A stretch of 64,000 nt of DNA, from contig JBCDFV010000003.1 of the NCBI GenBank assembly GCA_039177555.1, forward strand, positions 124,001 to 188,000, in the 5' to 3' direction. A program made the position numbers and the translations under genes. Shown in pieces: positions 51,745 through 59,720 of the stretch (positions are counted from its first letter, which is position 1; every line of letters begins with the position of its first letter). Below the pieces are notes generated by a model. That model saw nothing but the letters and a program-made list of their open reading frames with translations. It was not told the DNA's origin and did not search any database. This DNA is from JANQGH01 sp039177555 (GTDB lineage Bacteria > Pseudomonadota > Alphaproteobacteria > DSM-16000 > Inquilinaceae).

Positions 51745-52768
51745 GGTTGTAGCGCATGATGCGCCCATGCGGCCCGTCGCGGTCCCGCTCCAACCCGTAA
51801 CAGTCCCCCGGCGGCCCCTGGCGCAACGCCAGGACATCCTCGATCCGGTCGCGGTCCTCCCGATCGAGGGTCAGGTCGAAAATGGCTTGGTTGGCCGCCA
51901 GATGGCGGGTGGAGGTCGCGCCGACGATGGCGGCAGCCGCCCCCGGCCGATCGAGCAGCCAGCGCACGGCCACCTGACCGATCGAAACGCCGTGCCTTGC
52001 AGCGACTGCGTCGAGCGCCGACAGGAGCTGTTGAAACAGGTCCCAGCCGCCGAACTCGTCGATGATCAGCTTGTACTTGGTCAACGAGCGGTTGGTGAAG
52101 GGCGTTTGCGGTTCCGCCGCGCCCAGCCAGCGCGGCGCAAAAAACCCGCCGGCCAGCGTGCCGTAGCACAAAAGCGCGATGCCATGATCCCGGCAATAGG
52201 CGACCATGCCATGCTCCGGCCGGTCGTCGATCAGGGAGTATTGAAGCTGATGCACGGCAACAGGCACCCCGGCATCAAGCAGTTGGCCGAGATGGGCCAT
52301 GTCGTAATTGGTGACGCCGATGCGATCGATCTTGCCGCGCTGGCGCAGGCCTTCGAGATGAAGCGCGATTTCGACATGGCGGGCGACGGCAAAGTCCCAC
52401 CAGTGGAACTGGACCAGGTCCAACCGTTCGGCACGCAGCCGCTTCAGCGACCGATCGATGATCCGCTCGACATACGCCCCGTCGCACGTGTCCAGCGCGC
52501 CGAGGTCGGGAACGAACTTGGTGTGGATCTGGATCTTGGGCGCCAAGTCCGGGTAGGCCGCCCGGAAATCGCCGATCAGTTCCTCGACCCCGGTATAGTG
52601 ATCGGCGCAGTCGAAGGTGGTAATGCCGGCCTCGACGAAACGGGCCATGTCGTCGATCGCTTGGGTCCGATCGACGTCGCCATGGCCGCCGGCGAGGTGC
52701 CAGCCCCCCTTGATCAGTCGTGAAATGCTGTAGTCGGGCCACAGGTCTGTGCGCTGAATCGCGATCAT
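51731..52768 (-). CDS. Aldo/keto reductase
   Basis: The product is 345 aa. The tetrad is visible in TTFDCADHYTGVEE (Asp, Tyr), IQIHTKFVP (Lys) and VQFHWWD (His). The C-terminal cofactor part reads AIVGATSTRHLAANQ. The sequence belongs to the same broad family as the other three aldo/keto reductases here but is not a close copy of any. It lies 10 nt before the acyl-CoA synthetase gene's end on the same strand and could be the last gene of that unit. Confidence 0.87.
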   Translation of the reverse strand: MIAIQRTDLWPDYSISRLIKGGWHLAGGHGDVDRTQAIDDMARFVEAGITTFDCADHYTGVEELIGDFRAAYPDLAPKIQIHTKFVPDLGALDTCDGAYVERIIDRSLKRLRAERLDLVQFHWWDFAVARHVEIALHLEGLRQRGKIDRIGVTNYDMAHLGQLLDAGVPVAVHQLQYSLIDDRPEHGMVAYCRDHGIALLCYGTLAGGFFAPRWLGAAEPQTPFTNRSLTKYKLIIDEFGGWDLFQQLLSALDAVAARHGVSIGQVAVRWLLDRPGAAAAIVGATSTRHLAANQAIFDLTLDREDRDRIEDVLALRQGPPGDCYGLERDRDGPHGRIMRYNLNER

Positions 52769-52778
52769 GAGCCAGTCT

Positions 52779-54347
52779 TTACCACGGAGACGATTCCGGC
52801 AAGGCCGTCGCGTGATCGGCCTCCGCCAGACGCTTCAGCGCCATCCGGTCCACCTTGCTGGACGGCGTCAGCGGCATGGTGTCGAGGAAGACGATTTCCT
52901 CCGGCGCCTTATAGCCGACGCGTTGACGCGCAAACGCGATCAAGTCAACCGCGGACGGCCGGTCAATACCTGGCTTCATGGTCACATACGCGCGGACGTT
53001 CTCGCCATGGACGAGATCCCGAACGCCGACGACGCCCGCCAGCGCGACAGCGTCATGGGCCAACAACGCGTCCTCGACCTCCTGCGGGAAGATGTTCGAA
53101 CTGTCATGCACGATCAGTTGCTTGCGCCGGCCACAGAACCAGTAGTAGCCCTGGTCGTCGGCGCGCAGAACGTCACCGGTATCGAACCAGCCATCGAGCC
53201 AAACCGCCTTGGTCGCGGCCTCGTCGTTCCAGTAACAGGGCGAGATGCCTTTGAACCTCACCCAAAGCCTGCCCTCAGCGCCGGGCGGAACCTCGTTGAA
53301 GTCATCATCGCGGATCGAGGCGGTGAACCCAGGCGCCGTGCGGCCGACCGCGCCGCGCTTTGAGCGGTTCGTCGAGATGTTGATGTGCGACAGTCCGTTC
53401 TCGGTCATGCCGTAGATCTCGGTAATCGAGAGGCCGGTCTTGGTCGCGAACTCGTCTGCCAAGGGGCTCGGCACCTTATCGCCGCCGGCGAGCACCAGCC
53501 GGACGGAACCGAAGTCGGCGGCCGTCGTTTGGTTCTCCCGCTCCATCTGGAACAGCAATGCGGGCGGCATTTGAAAGATGGTCGGCCGCCATCGTCGCAT
53601 GAGGTCGAGCGTCTCGGCCATCTGCCCAACCCGGGGAAGCACGATGGCAGCACCGCGGCTGAAGCCGGCAAGGATCATCAGGAACGCGCCGATATGGGAC
53701 GCCGATGACGCCGGCAGCACGATATCGTCCGCGCTGACCTGATAGGCGCACGCCTGGTTGGCCAGCATCCACCCCAGGTTTTCAAGTGTGTGGGTCACCC
53801 CCTTGGCCGCCCCCGTGCTGCCGGAGGTGAAGAAGATGAAGCATGGCGCCGACGGCGCGTGTTGCCCGAACGAAGCCCGGTCCTCCGATGGCAGAAGCAG
53901 GCTTTCCACGGTCGGCCCATGCGCGCCCTCGCCGGCTTCGATTCTCAGCGACAAGTCCCCGGCGCGCGCGCTGGCACCAATGTCGGCGCGTCTTTCGGCA
54001 TGGTAGATGATGGCGGCCGCGCCGCTGACCTCAAGCGCGTGATCGATCTCCGGCGCGGTATAGCGATAGTTCAGCGGCACGGCGACGAGGCCGGCCTTCA
54101 ACGTGGCCAGATAGTGAATGACGAGCGTACATCCGTTGGGCAACAGGGACGCCACCCGGTCCCCGATCTTCAGGCCAAGGCGCAAGAGATTGCCTGCATA
54201 CGTGGTGCTGAGAGCATCCAGCTGGCGCCACGACCAAGCGCCCTCGATTGTCGCCAGGCCCGTTTCGTCCGGTGTCCTGTCCAAGCCAGGGCGCAGGATT
54301 TGCGAGAGCTCGACCGGCGCCGGCAGGGGTTCGCCGTAGTTTGGCAT
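52779..54347 (-). CDS. AMP-dependent acyl-CoA synthetase/ligase
   Basis: The product is 522 aa from the ATG at 54347; a longer open frame upstream has no family similarity. Adenylate-forming motifs: IFFTSGSTGAAKGVTHT (P-loop), EIYGMTENGLSHIN, WFDTGDVLRADDQGYYWF and GRRKQLIVHDSSNIFPQEVE, and the C-terminal TPSSKVDRMAL lysine motif. It activates a carboxylic acid of unknown structure to its CoA thioester. Upstream on the same strand are a cupin gene and a ceramidase-like gene. Confidence 0.9.
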   Translation of the reverse strand: MPNYGEPLPAPVELSQILRPGLDRTPDETGLATIEGAWSWRQLDALSTTYAGNLLRLGLKIGDRVASLLPNGCTLVIHYLATLKAGLVAVPLNYRYTAPEIDHALEVSGAAAIIYHAERRADIGASARAGDLSLRIEAGEGAHGPTVESLLLPSEDRASFGQHAPSAPCFIFFTSGSTGAAKGVTHTLENLGWMLANQACAYQVSADDIVLPASSASHIGAFLMILAGFSRGAAIVLPRVGQMAETLDLMRRWRPTIFQMPPALLFQMERENQTTAADFGSVRLVLAGGDKVPSPLADEFATKTGLSITEIYGMTENGLSHINISTNRSKRGAVGRTAPGFTASIRDDDFNEVPPGAEGRLWVRFKGISPCYWNDEAATKAVWLDGWFDTGDVLRADDQGYYWFCGRRKQLIVHDSSNIFPQEVEDALLAHDAVALAGVVGVRDLVHGENVRAYVTMKPGIDRPSAVDLIAFARQRVGYKAPEEIVFLDTMPLTPSSKVDRMALKRLAEADHATALPESSPW

Positions 54348-54394
54348 CAGGGCCTCATCGACGGCGGATAAACCATCCCTGCCGCCGACGGTTT

Positions 54395-54799
54395 CTAACC
54401 AGGCGTCTGGCCATAAACATCGTCCGGCACATGCTCCAGCCAGTCGGTGTGGCTGCCGTCGGCGCTCTCTTGAATGGCAACATGGATCATGCCGATCGTC
54501 GGCGAGGCGCCGTGCCAGTGCTTCTCGCCCGGCGGAATCCAAACCGTGTCGCCGGCGCGGATCTCGCGCAACGGGCCGTCCCAGGCCTGCACCCGGCCGA
54601 CGCCAGACAAGACATGCAGCGTCTGGCCCAGCGGGTGCGTGTGCCAGGCGGTGCGCGCACCCGGTTCGAAGTTCACCCGATAGGATCGGACCTTCGCGGG
54701 CTCCGGCGCCTCCAGGATCGGATCCAGCCAAACGGTTCCGGTGAACCAGTCGGCGGGTCCGCGCCGGGTCGGTTCCTCGGCGGGCGATCGAACCTCCAT
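54395..54799 (-). CDS. Cupin-domain protein
   Basis: The product is 134 aa from the ATG at 54799 (an upstream open extension of 41 residues overlaps the ceramidase-like gene and is unlikely). Cupin motif 1 is WHTHPLGQTLHVLSG with two His and a Glu-less variant; motif 2 is PPGEKHWHGASP with His. These place a metal site typical of small bacterial cupins annotated as mandelonitrile-lyase- or muconolactone-decarboxylase-associated cupins. It begins 3 nt after the ceramidase-like stop, so the two are probably co-transcribed. Confidence 0.83.
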   Translation of the reverse strand: MEVRSPAEEPTRRGPADWFTGTVWLDPILEAPEPAKVRSYRVNFEPGARTAWHTHPLGQTLHVLSGVGRVQAWDGPLREIRAGDTVWIPPGEKHWHGASPTIGMIHVAIQESADGSHTDWLEHVPDDVYGQTPG

Positions 54800-54801
54800 C
54801 T

Positions 54802-55464
54802 TTACGCTCCTTGGTTTCTTGGCGACGTGCCGAAGCGGATTATCGCGTGGGTGACGAGATAAAGCACGATCGCGTTCAGCACGTGCCAGAAGAAATGGGT
54901 GCCGAGGGGATAGATGCTGCACAAGGGCTCATCGATCATCCGCAGGGTCAAGGAAACCGCGAACAAGCCCGCCGCCACCAGCACCGCCGGTCCGGCCGCG
55001 TGCCGTCGTGCGACGACCAAAAACAGACCGATCGCGGCCATGGTGATCAGCGCCGCGATGTAGGGTCCGCCGGGCACCCCAATCAGCGCCGGCGGCACGA
55101 TGGCCAGCACCAACACGACCAGAATCGCGATCAGACCGCCCCAATAGGGCAGACCCACCAGCCGTGTGACCGCCAGGTAAGTCGCCGCCAGGATAAACAG
55201 GCCGATCGGAATCACATCGGCCAGCGCCGCCCAGCGCACGGCGAACGTGTGAAACAGAAAACTGCCGATCCCAATGGCGAGGACCAGCAGCACCAGGATC
55301 CAGTTCGCCGGGTCGTGGTTGGGCCGGCGCCGCGCGCGGGACAGCTCAACCGCCAGCACCAAAGCGGCGATAATGAAGGCGAGGTTGGTGACGGCGTTGA
55401 TCGGCTCGGCCCAAAAGTCCGGGCCGACCCGTTCGCAATAGATGTCGATATGGTCGTGTTCCAT
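54802..55464 (-). CDS. Ceramidase superfamily membrane hydrolase (alkaline ceramidase-like)
   Basis: The product is 220 aa with seven membrane segments, start at the ATG 55464. The opening DIYCERVGPDFWAEPIN is typical of bacterial PF05875-type proteins. Comparison with human ACER3 spacing places the active site: Ser68, His72 and Asp83 in GSFLFHTFAVRWAALAD (ACER3 Ser77, His81, Asp92), and His190 and His194 in THFFWHV (His217, His221). All three zinc-binding His are therefore kept. It would cleave the amide bond of ceramide or a related lipid within the membrane. Confidence 0.85.
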   Translation of the reverse strand: MEHDHIDIYCERVGPDFWAEPINAVTNLAFIIAALVLAVELSRARRRPNHDPANWILVLLVLAIGIGSFLFHTFAVRWAALADVIPIGLFILAATYLAVTRLVGLPYWGGLIAILVVLVLAIVPPALIGVPGGPYIAALITMAAIGLFLVVARRHAAGPAVLVAAGLFAVSLTLRMIDEPLCSIYPLGTHFFWHVLNAIVLYLVTHAIIRFGTSPRNQGA

Positions 55465-55583
55465 GTCCTGATCAGGGTAACCGGTCGGCAAGGGCGATCA
55501 ACCAGCCTCCCTGTACAAATCGCCGCACATGGTCACACTGTGGCACCGACACTGGCCGCTTCGATGAATAGAGACAAGGCACC

Positions 55584-56447
55584 ATGGCTTTCGACTCGCT
55601 GCCCCCGCAATCGCCCATCAACCCGCGCGCGGACGCCTATGCCGAAACGGCGTTGATCCTGTCAAAGGAAGCGGCCGCCAGTTGCCGATGCGTGCTCGAC
55701 GTGCCCTATGGCGACGATTATTGGCAGAAGATCGACCTCTACCTGCCGGACGATCCGTCGGCGACGGGGCTGCCGGTCTTCTTGAACCTGCACGGTGGCG
55801 GCTGGACCCACGGCTATAAGGAATGGCTGGGTTTCCAGGCCCCGCCGATCGTCAGCCTACCCGCGATCTACATCTCCGTCTCATACCGGCTGGCGCCGGA
55901 TCATCTCTATCCGACCCCGTTGGAGGACACCTTCCGGGCGCTGAAATGGACCGTCGACCATATCACCGACCATGGGGGCGACCCGAACCGGATCTTCATT
56001 GGCGGCCATTCGGCCGGTGGCCACCTGTCCAGCCTGGCGACGCTGCGGCGAGACATGGCCGCCGACTTCGGCCTGCCGGACAATGTGATCAAGGGCTGCT
56101 TTCCGGTCAGCGGGGTCTACGAGATCGACTTTGAAGACGCCGACCTGAAGGAATGGGCCGAGGGGCCTGGCAGCGTCATGCTGCGCAGTCGCGACGATGC
56201 GAAGGCGGCCAGCCCGATCACCCATATCGAGGGCAATCGAACGCCGTTCTACATCACCTGGGCCGACGGCGACGGCATCTATGCCACAGTCACCGGCCCC
56301 AGAATGGTCGAGGCCCTGTCACGGCAGCCGGGGCGGGTCGCGTGGCACGTCTTTGAGGACAAGAACCACTTTTCCGTCAATCTCGACACGGCCGACGAAA
56401 ACAACCGCTGGGTCCAAACCCTTCGATCGTGGATGACGGCAAACTAG
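55584..56447 (+). CDS. Alpha/beta hydrolase (esterase, hormone-sensitive-lipase-like)
   Basis: The product is 287 aa. Oxyanion-hole motif NLHGGGWTHG at about residues 70-79, a YRLAPDHLYPTPLEDT stretch, the nucleophile elbow GGHSAGGHL, catalytic Asp in TWADGDG and His in FEDKNHFS. HGGGW and the GxSxG context place it in the esterase/lipase and formamidase-like group. It is the first of four tightly spaced plus-strand genes, divergent from the ceramidase-like gene by 119 bp. Confidence 0.87.
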   Translation: MAFDSLPPQSPINPRADAYAETALILSKEAAASCRCVLDVPYGDDYWQKIDLYLPDDPSATGLPVFLNLHGGGWTHGYKEWLGFQAPPIVSLPAIYISVSYRLAPDHLYPTPLEDTFRALKWTVDHITDHGGDPNRIFIGGHSAGGHLSSLATLRRDMAADFGLPDNVIKGCFPVSGVYEIDFEDADLKEWAEGPGSVMLRSRDDAKAASPITHIEGNRTPFYITWADGDGIYATVTGPRMVEALSRQPGRVAWHVFEDKNHFSVNLDTADENNRWVQTLRSWMTAN

Positions 56448-56454
56448 GCGGGTT

Positions 56455-57219
56455 ATGCCTATGCAAGGCAGCGCACCAAGACATGAGGTGAAGCGCGTCA
56501 GCATTATGGGCGCCGGCCGCATCGGCGGGCCGGTGATAGACTTTGTTCGCGGCAGCGACCCTTGGCACCTGGCCGCCGTGTTGGTCCGCAGGGATCGGCC
56601 ATCTGCGGGGCCCAAGATCACGTCTGACGCGGATGCCTTCTTTGACCTTAAGACCGACCTGATCATCGATGCCGCCGGGCCGGACGCACTGCGCGCCCAC
56701 GGGGAGCGGGCACTGGCGCTGGCCAATGTCTGGACGATCAGCGGCACGGCCCTTTCGGACCCGGACCTGATGCGGCGATTGTCCAAGATCGGAGAGGCGA
56801 CCGGCCACCGCCTGCGCATCCTGCCCGGCGCGATCGGCGGCCTGGACGCGGTGTCGGCCTTGGCGCGTGACCCGTCGATGCGGCTTGGCATCTACGGCAA
56901 GAGTCCAGAACCGATCGACGCGCCGGCCAACGCATTTTCCGGCTCGGCGCGGGAGGCATCGGCACGGTTCCCCACCATGGTGAATGTTGCCGCTGCGGCC
57001 GCCCTCGCCGGCCCCGGCCTTGACGCGACATCAGTCACCTTGAGGGGTGATAGCGCGGGACAAGGGCATCATCTCGGCATCCGGGCCGAAGGTTCCTACG
57101 GTCGCTTAACCGTGGATATCGACATACCGCCGGATCTTGGCACCGGCGACCGCAATCCGGTGTCGGCATCGATCATTGCCGCCCTTGTGCGCGAAACGCA
57201 GACCATCTGGGTTGGCTAG
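56455..57219 (+). CDS. nadX: L-aspartate dehydrogenase-like protein
   Basis: The product is 254 aa. The N-terminal Rossmann motif is SIMGAGRIGGPV; the DUF108-type C-terminal domain shows LPGAIGGLDAVSAL, YGKSPEPI, FSGSAREASARFPTMVNVAAAAALAG and the substrate-side GQGHHLGIRAEG. These match NadX-type aspartate dehydrogenases, which oxidise aspartate to iminoaspartate with NAD(P). No nadA or nadC adjoins it, and the partners are a hydrolase and a beta-lactamase-fold protein, so a catabolic or different amino-acid role is quite possible. Confidence 0.82.
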   Translation: MPMQGSAPRHEVKRVSIMGAGRIGGPVIDFVRGSDPWHLAAVLVRRDRPSAGPKITSDADAFFDLKTDLIIDAAGPDALRAHGERALALANVWTISGTALSDPDLMRRLSKIGEATGHRLRILPGAIGGLDAVSALARDPSMRLGIYGKSPEPIDAPANAFSGSAREASARFPTMVNVAAAAALAGPGLDATSVTLRGDSAGQGHHLGIRAEGSYGRLTVDIDIPPDLGTGDRNPVSASIIAALVRETQTIWVG

Positions 57220-57234
57220 GCAGGAGGGGAAGTG

Positions 57235-57627
57235 ATGGCCGACAGCATGTCGCCGGAAGACGAGGTGAAGCGGCTGCACGACGACCTTCAGGTCTGGATT
57301 GGCCAGGGTGACGCCTCACGCTGGGCCACGTTCGAGTCCGCCCTGGCCGACGATTTCGTTCAGATCGGCCCCGACGGCGTCGCACGGGATCGCGCCACAG
57401 TGCTCGATCTCGTCGCTGGATTGAAAGGCATTGCCGGCCCCACCTTCGTCATCGAGATCAAAGAGGCGAAGGCGCGGACGCTCGGCGGCGGATATGCCTT
57501 GGTCAGCTATCGCGAGGTTCAGCGCGGCGGTTCCAGGGACACCGATCGCTGGTCGTCCGCGCTGCTCGGCCGCTCGTCGACGGGCGCGTGGCGCTGGCAC
57601 CATCTGCACGAATGCTGGGCCGGTTAG
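57235..57627 (+). CDS. NTF2-like/DUF4440-type protein
   Basis: The product is 130 aa from the ATG at 57235, with AGGAGGGG 5-12 nt upstream. The pattern of an N-terminal helix (EVKRLHDDLQVWIGQGD), LADDFVQIGPDGVARDRATV, and late strands DRWSSALLGRS and WRWHHLHECW is that of the SnoaL-like/DUF4440 fold. Function unknown; it may be a small enzyme or a ligand-binding accessory. It is encoded 3 nt before the metallo-hydrolase gene. Confidence 0.7.
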   Translation: MADSMSPEDEVKRLHDDLQVWIGQGDASRWATFESALADDFVQIGPDGVARDRATVLDLVAGLKGIAGPTFVIEIKEAKARTLGGGYALVSYREVQRGGSRDTDRWSSALLGRSSTGAWRWHHLHECWAG

Positions 57628-57630
57628 ACC

Positions 57631-58605
57631 ATGTTCCACCCCAGCTCGGCCGACCTGGCGCACAACTTTCGGGCCGGCATGCATGTGATCATCACCGGCT
57701 CCGGCTCCGCGCTGATCGATCCGGAACGGGGCGGCGCCAGTGCAGCCGTGATCGTCGACGGCGTGATCCTGCAATTCGATTGCGGTCGCGGGGTGATGGA
57801 GAATTTAGCGCGCGTCGGCATCAATCCGGTCGATATCGACCATCTGTTCTTCACCCACCTGCATTTCGACCACATCGCCTCGTTCGGCTATTTCGTGATT
57901 TCCACTTGGATCGCCGGCCGCCAGCGGGCGCTGCCGGTCTATGGACCGGCGGACACGCGCGAAATGGCGGAGACGCTGATCTTCGGCGGGCATTTCGTCG
58001 ATGTCCGTTTCGCCCGTGGCCTGGTCGCGACATGGCCGGATGATGTTCCCGGCCGGCCGCGCGACGAACCGCCGATCGAGATTCGGGAAATCGGCCCCGG
58101 CATCGTGATGCAAACCGATGACGTGACGGTAACGGCGGTCGCCGTGCCGCATTTTCAACATCTGGGTGTCCAAAGCCTCGGCTATCGCGTCGACAGCGCC
58201 CACGGCTCGGTCGTCATCACCGGCGATGGCAGGCCGTCCGACGCGATGATCGAACTGGCCCACGGCGCCGACGTTCTGGTCCATGAATGCGCCAAGCCGG
58301 ACGCGGATATGGTCACCGGCGGCAAGCTGACCCGGTCCAAGGCGACCGATACCCCCTCCGGCCCGCATACGACGCCAACCTGGCTGGGACGGGTCGCGCG
58401 CGACGCCAAGATCAAGCATCTGGTGCCGACCCATCTCGGCCCGTTCCGGTCCGTACCGGCGGCCTTCGCCATGTCCCGCACCTATTACGGCGACACCCAA
58501 CCGGGCCCCGATTTCTGGGCGACCTATGAACGCCGTATCCGCGAGACCTATGACGGTCGCCTGACCCTCGCTTACGACGGGCTGGTGATCACGGTCGCTG
58601 AGTAG
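57631..58605 (+). CDS. Metallo-beta-lactamase-fold hydrolase (RNase Z/arylsulfatase-like)
   Basis: The product is 324 aa. The zinc motif HxHxDH is at residues 76-81 (FTHLHFDHI); further ligands lie in VPHFQHLGVQS, TGDGRPSDAMIE and the C-terminal LVPTHLGPF. The architecture resembles RNase Z-type and arylsulfatase-type metallo-hydrolases. Although related to tRNase Z, the lack of the exosite and the operon partners suggest a small-molecule ester or lactone substrate. It is the last gene of the operon; a promoter for the next operon begins 22 bp further on. Confidence 0.85.
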   Translation: MFHPSSADLAHNFRAGMHVIITGSGSALIDPERGGASAAVIVDGVILQFDCGRGVMENLARVGINPVDIDHLFFTHLHFDHIASFGYFVISTWIAGRQRALPVYGPADTREMAETLIFGGHFVDVRFARGLVATWPDDVPGRPRDEPPIEIREIGPGIVMQTDDVTVTAVAVPHFQHLGVQSLGYRVDSAHGSVVITGDGRPSDAMIELAHGADVLVHECAKPDADMVTGGKLTRSKATDTPSGPHTTPTWLGRVARDAKIKHLVPTHLGPFRSVPAAFAMSRTYYGDTQPGPDFWATYERRIRETYDGRLTLAYDGLVITVAE

Positions 58606-58626
58606 GCAACTGGCACCACGCCGCAA

Positions 58627-58654
58627 TTGAGCGGCCAGCAAAATCTGTTATAAT
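58627..58654 (+). promoter_or_regulatory. Sigma-70-type promoter of the E1/sugar operon
   Basis: TTGAGC at 58627-58632, a 16-bp spacer and a consensus TATAAT at 58649-58654. Transcription would start near 58661, leaving a leader of about 75 nt before the ATG at 58737. This is the clearest promoter in the window. Confidence 0.6.
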
Positions 58655-58726
58655 CAATTCAATAGAAACAATTCGACGTCGGGCATCGGGTTCCCAATGC
58701 CGGGACGGTCGTTAGCGGCCAGCAAA
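58630..58726. repeat. 13-bp direct repeat flanking the promoter leader
   Basis: AGCGGCCAGCAAA occurs at 58630-58642, between the -35 and -10 elements, and again at 58714-58726, just before the ribosome-binding site GGGGGAG. The 84-bp spacing is exactly eight turns of B-DNA, which is suggestive of protein-mediated looping. Confidence 0.5.
58682..58701. promoter_or_regulatory. Palindrome downstream of the promoter, candidate operator
   Basis: GGCAT-c-GGG-tt-CCC-a-ATGCC, a 20-bp palindrome with 16 matching positions, lies about 20-40 bases after the expected transcription start. It could be the site of the operon's own GntR/UTRA regulator, or form a leader hairpin. Confidence 0.45.
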
Positions 58727-58736
58727 GGGGGAGAGC

Positions 58737-59720
58737 ATGTTGGACGACGCGCCCGTTGAGTGGATGTATCGGACCTTGTTCCGCATCCGCTTTTTCGAGG
58801 ACCGGGTGCAGGAGTTGGCGCGCACCAACGCCGTGCCCGGCTATCTGCACACCTATCTGGGGTCGGAGGCGATCGCCGTCGGCGTGATGGCCGCGCTGCG
58901 CCAGGACGACTGGATCACCTCGACCTATCGCAGCCACGGCCACGCGATCGCCAAGAACGTCTCGCTCTACTCCATCGCGGCGGAAATCCATGGCCGCACC
59001 ACCGGCACCTGCCAGGGACGTGGCGGCAGCATGCATATCTCGGACTTCGACAAGGGCATGCTAGGCGCGCTCGGCATCGTCGCGGCCGGCCCGCCACTGG
59101 CCTTGGGCGCGGCGTTGCAGGAACGCCGGTCCGGCAGCGACCGGATCGCCGCCTCGTTCTTCGGCGACGGCGCGCCCCATAACGGCGTGTTTCACGAGGC
59201 CGCTGGCCTGGCCAAGCAGTGGGACGCGCCGGTCCTGCTGGTCTGCGAGAACAACGGCTATGCCGAGGCGACGGCGACCGACTGGCACCTCAACACCGAC
59301 ACGGTGGCCGACATGATGTCCGCCTATGCCATCCCGGCCGAGACGGTCGACGGCATGGACATGTTCGCGGTCTATGCGGCGGCCAAGCCGGCCGTGAACC
59401 GGATGCGCGCCGGCGGCGGCCCGGAGCTGATCGAGTTACTGTCCTACCGTTTCTCCGGCCAGTATGAGGGCGACAATCAGGCCTATCAGCCGCCGGAAGA
59501 AATCGCCGAAGCCAAAAAGCGCGACCCGGTGCTGCTGGCGCGGGAACGGGCTACGCAGATGGGGTTGAACGCGGAGGCATTAGCCAAGATGGAGGCCGAG
59601 GTGCACCAGGAAGTCGACGATGCCTTCGCGGCAGCCGAAAAGGACCCCTGGCCCGAACCCGAGGACGCCTTGAAGGACGTCTATGTCGACTATCCGGAGG
59701 GGCAGATCCGCTATGCGTGA
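58737..59720 (+). CDS. TPP-dependent 2-oxoacid/acetoin dehydrogenase-type E1, alpha subunit
   Basis: The product is 327 aa. The TPP-binding motif runs from GDGAPHNGVFHEA to ENNGYAEAT. An upstream loop with GRGGSMHISDF and the typical alpha-subunit QGRGGS is present. Family members decarboxylate pyruvate, branched 2-oxo acids or cleave acetoin. A ribosome-binding site GGGGGAG precedes the ATG at 58737. The beta-subunit gene overlaps by 8 nt. No lipoyl E2 or E3 gene follows; the operon goes on with sugar genes. Confidence 0.92.
   Translation: MLDDAPVEWMYRTLFRIRFFEDRVQELARTNAVPGYLHTYLGSEAIAVGVMAALRQDDWITSTYRSHGHAIAKNVSLYSIAAEIHGRTTGTCQGRGGSMHISDFDKGMLGALGIVAAGPPLALGAALQERRSGSDRIAASFFGDGAPHNGVFHEAAGLAKQWDAPVLLVCENNGYAEATATDWHLNTDTVADMMSAYAIPAETVDGMDMFAVYAAAKPAVNRMRAGGGPELIELLSYRFSGQYEGDNQAYQPPEEIAEAKKRDPVLLARERATQMGLNAEALAKMEAEVHQEVDDAFAAAEKDPWPEPEDALKDVYVDYPEGQIRYA

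Noticed and set aside
11616..52768. Four aldo/keto reductase genes as a recent tandem or dispersed duplication
   Set aside because: Their motif contexts differ (for example NNYGPPP versus ANVYGMG versus ADHYTGVE) and lengths range from 324 to 345 aa; they are from separate AKR branches.
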